Source of the DNA: Dirofilaria immitis
Lineage: Eukaryota > Nematoda > Chromadorea > Rhabditida > Onchocercidae
Reading direction: 5' to 3'
Assembly: GCA_024305405.1 (NCBI GenBank)
Contig: JAKNDB010000068.1
Location: forward strand, 7,307,501-7,371,500
DNA: 64,000 bases
The notes under the pieces are model-generated. The model saw nothing but the letters and a program-made list of their open reading frames with translations, was not told where the DNA came from and did not search any database. Position 1 is the first letter of the stretch. Every line of letters starts with the position of its first letter. Below are positions 54,018 to 64,000 of this stretch, in pieces. The translations under genes and the position numbers were made by a program.

Positions 54018-54593
54018 GATAACAATCAATTATTAATAGATCTTTTTGCGATCTAGAACCTAAATTTGAAATTTTTTTGGACTTTTGAACAGTGTGTGTT
54101 TCTGGGCGTTCAGTTGAAGTTTAGTTACACTAAATTACTTCTTATTTCTTGTATGATTTTTTGAATCTTTCCGAATTTCAGTTACACCAAGATCATACAA
54201 TCACCCTTTTTAATGTTGCATCTTTTGAGTATGGCTGATAATCCCTTTCTTGCTCTCTATCTCAATCGCAAATCGATTTTTTTTGTCGTTTACTGCGGCT
54301 CAGATCATAATTTTATAATGAGAGTCAGTCTCATATTTAACATATATTAGTATTTAGCGAATGGAACCATTTCTTGAGTTGATTTATCGCTCTTGTATCA
54401 ATTTTTGAGCATGATTATCTGCTATGCTAAGTAATAATAAAAGTAATAAAAAAAAGAAGAGAATTAATAAATATCATTGTATAAAAAGTTAGAAAATGAA
54501 CGAGAAATTAATAAATGAAGTAATTAGAAGAAATTAAAATTGATGAGAAAAACTGACAGTTTTGAAATTTCCACTCACCTTGCAATTAACTAT

Positions 54594-54802
54594 GATTATA
54601 TTGTGTCATGAATCAGGGCTTTCATTTTTTGATTGATGGTATACCTAGACGATATTCTCTATTATTTATTTTTCCTTATAACTGCCGTAGCTTTCGTATG
54701 CTTTGTTTGATCTTTTCAGTGAGGAAAATCTCCACCACTAAGTTATTGATATTGTTATTAATCGTCAAACTAAGATTATATTGTGTCACGAATCAGAGCT
54801 TT
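54594..54802 (+). repeat. Two 29-bp direct copies 180 bp apart
   Basis: GATTATATTGTGTCATGAAT and the following bases at 54594-54622 recur at 54774-54802 with two differences (ATG/ACG and GGG/GAG). Both lie just upstream of the first certain UGP2 exon. Confidence 0.85.
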
Positions 54803-55128
54803 TATAAATACTATTATCATATTCACTCCTAATTTAATCCATATTTTTTTCTTTAACACAAATCTTATTTCCAATTCTACTCGACATGTCTTCTATGAAT
54901 GAAATAAATTTCATTTGTTTCTTCAAATATTACTTTTTCAAATATTTTTATCTAAATTTTCTTACAAATTTTGTTTTTTATACATTATTCAATCTGTCGG
55001 TTCTCTTAAAGTCATCCTTTTTACTTACTTTCATTGTGATAGAGATTGATTATTTAGTTGATATAGTTTTTAGAAAATTGGACAGAAAAAGCTCTTTCCG
55101 CTGCAATCAATGCTTGAAAATTTTGCAG

Positions 55129-58668
<3,540 letters not shown>

Positions 58669-60213
58669 CATCCCGACGAAGTATTGTAAAGATTTATCAC
58701 TTATATTGTTTTTTCTCGGAATTCGCAAAGAAAATTTTGCTATCGTCAACTTGAAAAAAGGATGTCTATTCATTAAGAAGTCATTTATTTGTTTTTATAA
58801 TTCTTAATTTTTAAATATGCTCCTCTCCGCTTCATGTTTTCACGTTTTTCCTTTTCTTGGAAAAAGTACAATTTCCTATTTTCATGACCAATTAGTTGAA
58901 TTTTTAAGCGCTTAGCTAAGAAGCATTGAATTTGATAAATGAGATATCTGTACGTTTTTTTAACAAAACATTTTTTTTACGGGACTATTGTTTATCTCTT
59001 ACCTCACTACTGTTTTATTCCTATTAAATTATCTATTTTCTCTTTAATTTCATATAATTTTTCCGACTATTTAAATAGAAGAAGACACACTATAAATCAT
59101 TTATCTTTTACAAATTAAAAATAAATGATACCAGATAATGCAAAGCGCAGAAAAAGATCAGAAAGTATATTTCCATTTTAACAAAATTATGACTAGTCTT
59201 GCTCTGTAAACTGACATAACTTACTTTCCTGTTAACATTTCTTAGCTGAAATTTTAAGTTTTAAAATAATGATTCCACTAATGATTTCACTGCTAACAGA
59301 AATAAAAGAAAATTATGATGAATTCTCAAAATCTAAGATGTTTTTCTTTTAAAGAAGATTATTTATGAGCTACTGAAAGCTCTCTGCTTATAAGAGACGG
59401 ATGATATAACATTTACTATTATGCAAATTTATCTTTTATCATTACTATTTTCATACTGTAATATATGATTTTATAAAGAAGTATATATGTAGCATATTTT
59501 AATTTCTCGTTGATAGTATGTATATTGAATAATGTCACTATTTATGAAGAATGAAGTGATTCCAGTCACATTATCTTTTATGGTTTTTCGCATTTATTAT
59601 CAATTCCTCTATTTTTCTTATTTTTATGGCATTCTAAATGAATGCTCATACAGTTGTCCATAGCATAATTTTACCATTGATCGTACTTGCTTGATATTTT
59701 TTGATTCATTTCAGATATGGAAATCAAACACTATATAAGTGAAATTATAGTCTATAGTTACTTGAGAGATATCACCGTTTTTAATCCAGAATTTTCTGAT
59801 ATGTAAAAGTTTTCTAGCTATTTTTAATATATAGTATATGAATTGTGAGAACCTTTCTTTCATTTGGAATTTTTTTACAACAATAAAATAATATTCATGT
59901 CTGACTGTATAAAATTTTGTGAAAAATATTCTAGTACAATATTTTGCAATTTCCACACTTCAATGTCAGTAATTATTCAATGAATGTGTGGTTTTCGTAT
60001 TGGTAGCTTAAACAGTCAGATATGCACCGATACGTTTTGATACAAGATTTGGATTCGGGATAAATAACAAGCCAGTTATCATTGTGATTTTCGCTTATAT
60101 ATGTGAATGATATTTGCTGCGTAATTTCGCAAGAAATTAAGCGTGCGAATTCTTAAGAAAAGAAGCACTCTTTTCAAGAACTGCTATATCGTAAAGTATT
60201 AAGAATACGGTTC
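58669..60213. other. Intergenic, convergent 3' ends
   Basis: AT-rich 1.5 kb between the 3' ends of UGP2 (plus) and the tail-anchored protein gene (minus). Nothing else is supported. Confidence 0.6.
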
Positions 60214-60219
60214 TTTATT
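60214..60219 (-). terminator. Possible poly(A) signal AATAAA of the tail-anchored protein gene
   Basis: TTTATT on the plus strand, 77 nt beyond the stop codon at 60296-60298. This is somewhat far, so tentative. Confidence 0.3.
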
Positions 60220-60295
60220 CGTCACATTATATAAGGTTTTTCATGATGAATTAAAATAACATATATATTTCTCGTGTTGTTACTGGACAGTGTTC

Positions 60296-61463
60296 CTAAA
60301 TAATAAGAAGCGCAAATATTAGAATAGCAAGCAGTCCGAGGGCGACGATCGAAGCTATCATCCATAGGAGCTGAGCTATTCCGGCACACCAGAAATGGCT
60401 CTTACTTGATTTCCACATCTTTTTTTATTTTGATATTTCTGCTGTGGAGTTGTTGCCTGAAATAATAGCTGTATGAATTACTATGTAGAATCATCTATTT
60501 TCTGAAATTTTACCTGCTGAATTGTTTTAGACTGGAACAGCAGCAGAAGAGGTGATTAATATCGATTACTGACAAAGTTCATAATGCCAAGTTATTTTAC
60601 TATCCATACCGTTTGAACTATCTGCTAATTATTTTAGTATCATCTGTTTAGCCTTTTATCAAAACACACACATCTCAATATTGTTATCTCAGCTATTGTA
60701 TGTATACATTTGCATATTTAAGACGACAACGATTCTCCCCAGGAAATCGATCGCATTTAACCTAATATTCACACACTAAATATACAATACACATCTCACT
60801 TACCGTTGTTTTCGAATAGTAAGGCAAATATGATGAAAACTGAGAAAATTGTGGTGGAGATGAGGTGAAGTAATAGGGTATGAAAGGTTGAGGAGCACGC
60901 CATAAATGTGTTATTGCCGGGAAAGAAGCCGTTTGTGAATTGCAGAGAATGAGATCTGTGCTTTCTTCCACGCTATCATTACTTGCATTGATACGCATAG
61001 ATCTGTGATTAAGTAAACCATAAGCATACTTTTCATATGATACGAGCAATGCAAATTTCAATTGATTAATTTCTGATAAGAGAGAGGAGTGGATAATAAA
61101 ACATTCGTTGACTGGTATCAATGGATTCTATCAAATCTTGAAAAAACATAAAAATATGAAGGACAAATGGAAAATGATGCAGTCATTGTATCTTTAAAAG
61201 AAACGAAATGCGAGAAAAATTGAACGAAGGATGGACAGGTGGAATGATGGGAAGTTAAATGTCTTGTTAAATTGATTGTCTGTACAACGTGGAAGTGAAA
61301 GTGAAAATGAAAGTGCTGAAAGTGTGGTATTGCATACCTACCTGTTGAGAGTAATTGAATTAATCGAATCTTCTGCAATTTTCCAAAACCATTTCTCAAT
61401 CCTGGCTAGTTTTGTTGATGCTATAAATACATTGACCTGATCCTGTTTAATCAATTCATCCAT
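60296..61463 (-). CDS. Unrecognised protein with C-terminal tail anchor (about 200 residues)
   Basis: Three exons: 61342-61463 (MDELIKQDQVNVFIASTKLA, then EKWFWKIAED), 60804-61127 (108 codons, clean GTAAGT donor) and 60296-60456 (CAG acceptor to a TAG). The middle exon starts NPLIPVNECFI, contains a leucine/serine-rich segment (LLSEINQLKFALLVSYEKYA), an acidic stretch (NDSVEESTD) and an aromatic, proline-rich part (HLWRAPQPFIPYYFTSSPPQ). The last exon is basic (QKYQNKKKMWKSSKSHFW), then has one hydrophobic helix (WMIASIVALGLLAILIFALL) with only two residues after it. That is tail-anchor topology with the N-terminal part in the cytosol (or nucleoplasm). The last exon is one base short, at an A7 run (60420-60426). 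The exon 1/2 junction is also one base off, so it is the weakest link. Family unknown. An outer nuclear envelope, ER or mitochondrial location is possible. Confidence 0.55.
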
Positions 61464-63122
61464 GAATCATTATCGATGAAAAGATGTGATGAAGGTGATT
61501 TTTGGTTAATGAATTTTCTTTAATCAGAAAGTAAAGGAATTAAATTCTGTTACACTCAACAAAAGGGAGATTCGACACATTATCAAAAATCAGTTTCATT
61601 CGGCTTAGCGAATTCATCAAATTCATACGAACAGTTTTTGTGAAGATCAGTTTATTTCAAAATTCGGTCACATTGTCTTAATTCAATGGAATGCATTTCG
61701 AAATGATATCACTCGCTCTTGTAACTGAAAAATAAAAAATTCCTGGGGAACTAACTTATTGATGTCAGTTGTAAGTCACATTTTAAAGATATTCAATAAT
61801 AGTTATTCTATCGACAAACATCTGATGGAAAAAAATCGATGTTTTAACGATGATACACTTCTTAATCATAACTGTTAGAATTTTCTTTACAGGAAATTCC
61901 AGAGTTCTTTATTGAAATATCTGGTTGACAAGCAAAATAATCCTGTATTTTATAAAAAATTTTCTTATCTTATGAACATTTTATGTTTTTGTCAACCAGA
62001 TACAATTTTTCATAAAACTATCTTATGAATATTTTATGCTTCAGAAATTTTTGAATGCGGAATCGCGCAGCATATAATTTTTTTCTCGTCGCTATTGTCG
62101 CATTGTTTCAGCATAGTGAAGAAAATTTTAAATCTCACATTTCTTTTAGTAATACTACTCATGTGAGAATAATTTAATTTTGGAAATATGACCTATGTTT
62201 ACAAAATATAAAAGCTCATGAAATATTGATAATATTCGCTATCATAGTCATGATTACGATTTTCTCTTGCCTCCTAGCGGTTTATTATAAATGACATAAT
62301 CATGTCATGTCCTAAATTATACTTTCTTTATCTTATAAATCATGTCTTAAATTTAATTAACACATCCATTGAGTCACAATCATGCTGAAGCATGAGTTAT
62401 CTCTATCACATTCTTCAACAAAATATAACAATACGAGAGGTATATTTGTGATTATATGGTGGCACATGTTTTATATATGTTAAGAAGACTATTTAATTCT
62501 TATAACTGAAAAGGGTGATAGTTGAGAAAGCAAAATTACCGTACATTAAGTGTCGAGGTCAGCGACCTTTGTCATCACAACGATGGACTGTTTATATCTG
62601 GTCCAGTGTCGTCATCCAATCCCATCTTTGTCATTCACTCTCCTCACCTTGTCTTCACACAATTTTTTCATTGCTCTATTTCTATCAATGCTAAACAAGT
62701 TGGTGGCTAGTGATTCAATTTGTGTCGAATTTCGTGGTGCTGGAAGGAAACGCAAGAGAAGCATGAAGAGTCACTTTTTTTATCCATTATTCGATTCCCT
62801 TTTTCTATTCCATTCTCTTTCTCTTTGCTGCCATGATGATAATTTGACTTTCTAGGAAATACTTCATTTACTTATTCTCATATTTATTTTCGAGATAAGT
62901 CTTTAACTTATGCAATGATGATATTTTCATTCCCGTCGAACCACAAAATAGGCAAAAAAAATTAAAATACGCCCTGATCACTTGATAAAACTACATTATT
63001 TTAAAAATTTTTTAAATGCTCGTTACAAGACTTGAATATTCAACAAATATTCATGAAGAAAAAAACGAGGAATATTTCCCACATGCAAATATTTTTTAAA
63101 ATAAATGTATAATTTCCCAAAA
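61464..63122. other. Intergenic, divergent promoters
   Basis: About 1.7 kb between the tail-anchored protein gene (minus) and the candidate micropeptide (plus). The block 62550-62780 is richer in G+C and open in two plus-strand frames (62522-62710, 62550-62855), but shows no domain, acceptor or donor pattern that I trust. No other feature was seen. Confidence 0.5.
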
Positions 63123-63137
63123 ATAATTGTTTCATAG
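63123..63137 (+). promoter_or_regulatory. Probable splice or SL acceptor before the micropeptide
   Basis: A pyrimidine-rich stretch ending TTGTTTCATAG lies 26 nt before the ATG at 63164, with no donor evident. Same spacing class as the acceptors before the other genes. Confidence 0.3.
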
Positions 63138-63163
63138 CGGTAGCATCAAAAATACCGTCAACG

Positions 63164-63319
63164 ATGCTACCCAGGTTGCCTAGCCGGTTGCAAAAGAGAT
63201 CATTCAAGATCAACAAATACTTCTGGGACTTCCGTAGTGGCACATTTGTGGGACTACTTTTCGGCATCCTGCACAAATTTATGAATAGAGTCATTGACTG
63301 CTGTCATCCACTATTTTGA
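63164..63319 (+). CDS. Candidate 51-residue membrane micropeptide
   Basis: The frame begins MLPRLPSRLQKRSFKINKYF and ends in CHPLF and a TGA. It has an arginine/lysine-rich N-terminus without acidic residues, a short hydrophobic stretch (SGTFVGLLFGILH) and a basic/polar end. This suits a mitochondrial inner-membrane or ER micropeptide. The block is clearly richer in G+C than its flanks, has an acceptor 26 nt upstream and an AATAAA 32 nt downstream. The opposite strand is also open here (63040-63294, with MPKSSPTNVPLRK after a CAG), so strand choice is not certain. I prefer the plus strand because all the gene-ending signals lie on it. No family recognised. Confidence 0.38.
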   Translation: MLPRLPSRLQKRSFKINKYFWDFRSGTFVGLLFGILHKFMNRVIDCCHPLF

Positions 63320-63350
63320 TGCGAACTGCAAAAGCATTATTCTTTTAAGG

Positions 63351-63356
63351 AATAAA
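63351..63356 (+). terminator. Poly(A) signal AATAAA
   Basis: AATAAA 32 nt after the micropeptide stop codon. The convergent seryl-tRNA synthetase gene ends about 530 bp further right. Confidence 0.4.
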
Positions 63357-63885
63357 ATACAGAAGCAGAGAAACTGTCCGGCTGTCCGGCACGTTGTCTC
63401 TCCTCTACTACGAAGTTCTTATGCTCTCAGTTTCATCCATTGCAGTAAAATATGAGAAAAACGATATCAACATATGGAAGTCTTCTGGTTTTTGCATAAG
63501 TGATAACTTAGTGTCTCCTTTCATGTGAACTTCAAATGAATATTAAAGTTCCAAAGTTAGCCCAATCTAACAATATTTCATCAACAGAGATCAAATCTCC
63601 GCTAAAACCTTTGCGTTTTTTTGATTATTTTCATAATGAATGATCTTATATTCTTCATATTTATTTAATGAAATCAAAGATGTGTAAGAAAAAACCAATT
63701 TTATAACCGAAAACAATACAAGTCCACTTTCAATAAATTTTTAAAAAAATAAAGCATAATATGTTCATTTGCAGCATAAGTCCTCAATGCAAAATTACAT
63801 TTTCTTAAGAATTAAAAAGCAATAAATGAAGATACTAGTGAAAAAATCGCCTTTAATTAAGTTTACTTCCGCAATAGTTAACATT

Positions 63886-64000
63886 TTAATTCATTTTCTT
63901 CAAGTTATTTTCGACAAATGCCTCTTTAACGAATGGTATTAGTTCCTTGTAAGGATATGGCATAAATTCTCTTAGAATTTCCGGTATACGTATACCGTCC
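63886..64000 (-). CDS. sars-1: Seryl-tRNA synthetase, cytosolic, C-terminal end (partial)
   Basis: Charges tRNA-Ser (and tRNA-Sec where present) with serine in the cytosol. Only the last 37 residues and the stop are in the window. DGIRIPEILREFMPYPYKEL and IPFVKEAF match the conserved C-terminus of eukaryotic cytosolic SerRS (human GITVPEKLKEFMPPGLQEL then IPFVKPA), where the last beta-strand and helix of the catalytic domain end. Here the chain stops 12 residues after IPFV (KEAFVENNLKKMN at the end), so it lacks most of the long lysine-rich tail of the human enzyme. The rest of the gene lies to the right of the window. Bacterial and mitochondrial SerRS lack this exact FMP...LIPFV ending. Confidence 0.85.
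   Translation of the reverse strand, partial: DGIRIPEILREFMPYPYKELIPFVKEAFVENNLKKMN

Larger units (their letters stand above)
48514..55128. other. Intergenic region or long first intron of UGP2
   Basis: About 6.6 kb, AT-rich, without a recognised gene. It contains a possible small 5' exon at 49460-49498, a tandem 28-bp duplication at 53962-54017 and a pair of 29-bp copies at 54594 and 54774. Open frames such as 50698-50925 plus and 51583-51900 minus have no motif. Confidence 0.5.

Noticed and set aside
62522..62855. Overlapping plus-strand frames in a G+C-richer block, one with an RKRKRS stretch
   Set aside because: Two frames open at once, no splice or poly(A) signals. More likely promoter or untranslated sequence.
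63040..63294. Minus-strand frame of 84 residues beginning MPKSSPTNVPLRK in its middle
   Set aside because: It overlaps the micropeptide. Its 3' half becomes low-complexity F/N/K and no poly(A) signal was found. Kept only as a competing explanation.

Overview
The window looks like nuclear DNA of a nematode. It is very AT-rich, and its genes are cut into many short exons. Introns end in the short TTTCAG/TTTTAG-type acceptor, and several genes have a lone acceptor 17-26 nt upstream of the ATG, as expected for spliced-leader trans-splicing. Intron density and loose donors (GTTTGT, GTTATT, GTTAGT as well as GTAAGT) fit a Spirurina (filarial-like) parasite. That placement is inference, and the species cannot be named from the sequence alone.

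Layout. (1) 199-17019, minus: the N-terminal half of a Fat-like giant cadherin (C. elegans cdh-4 type), about 41 exons and about 2,300 codons, running off the left edge. (2) 17-40.9 kb: a gene-poor stretch of about 24 kb holding microsatellites and one convincing small two-exon gene for a secreted helical protein (23916-24370, minus). (3) 40920-45128, minus: exonuclease 1 (exo-1), head-to-head with (4) 46089-48506, plus: a ZNF622/Rei1-type zinc-finger 60S biogenesis factor. (5) 48.5-55.1 kb: mostly non-coding, with a possible far 5' exon for the next gene. (6) 55129-58668, plus: UTP-glucose-1-phosphate uridylyltransferase (UGP2). (7) 60296-61463, minus: an unrecognised protein of about 200 residues with a C-terminal tail anchor. 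(8) 63164-63319, plus: a candidate 51-residue membrane micropeptide. (9) 63886-64000, minus: the last 37 residues of cytosolic seryl-tRNA synthetase.

The genes do not form one pathway. They cover cell adhesion/planar polarity (Fat cadherin), DNA repair (EXO1), ribosome assembly (ZNF622), UDP-glucose supply (UGP2) and translation (SerRS).

The most consistent unexpected signal is a set of about a dozen single-base frame breaks inside exons of five unrelated genes. Nearly all are one missing base, often in A5/T5 runs, and splice sites and protein motifs are intact on both sides. In UGP2 one added C restores the strongly conserved VPRSRFLPVK motif. This fits uncorrected homopolymer errors in the assembly better than pseudogenes, and it means automated gene models here will be broken. 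The most novel-looking biology is the small secreted helical protein, the tail-anchored protein and the micropeptide.
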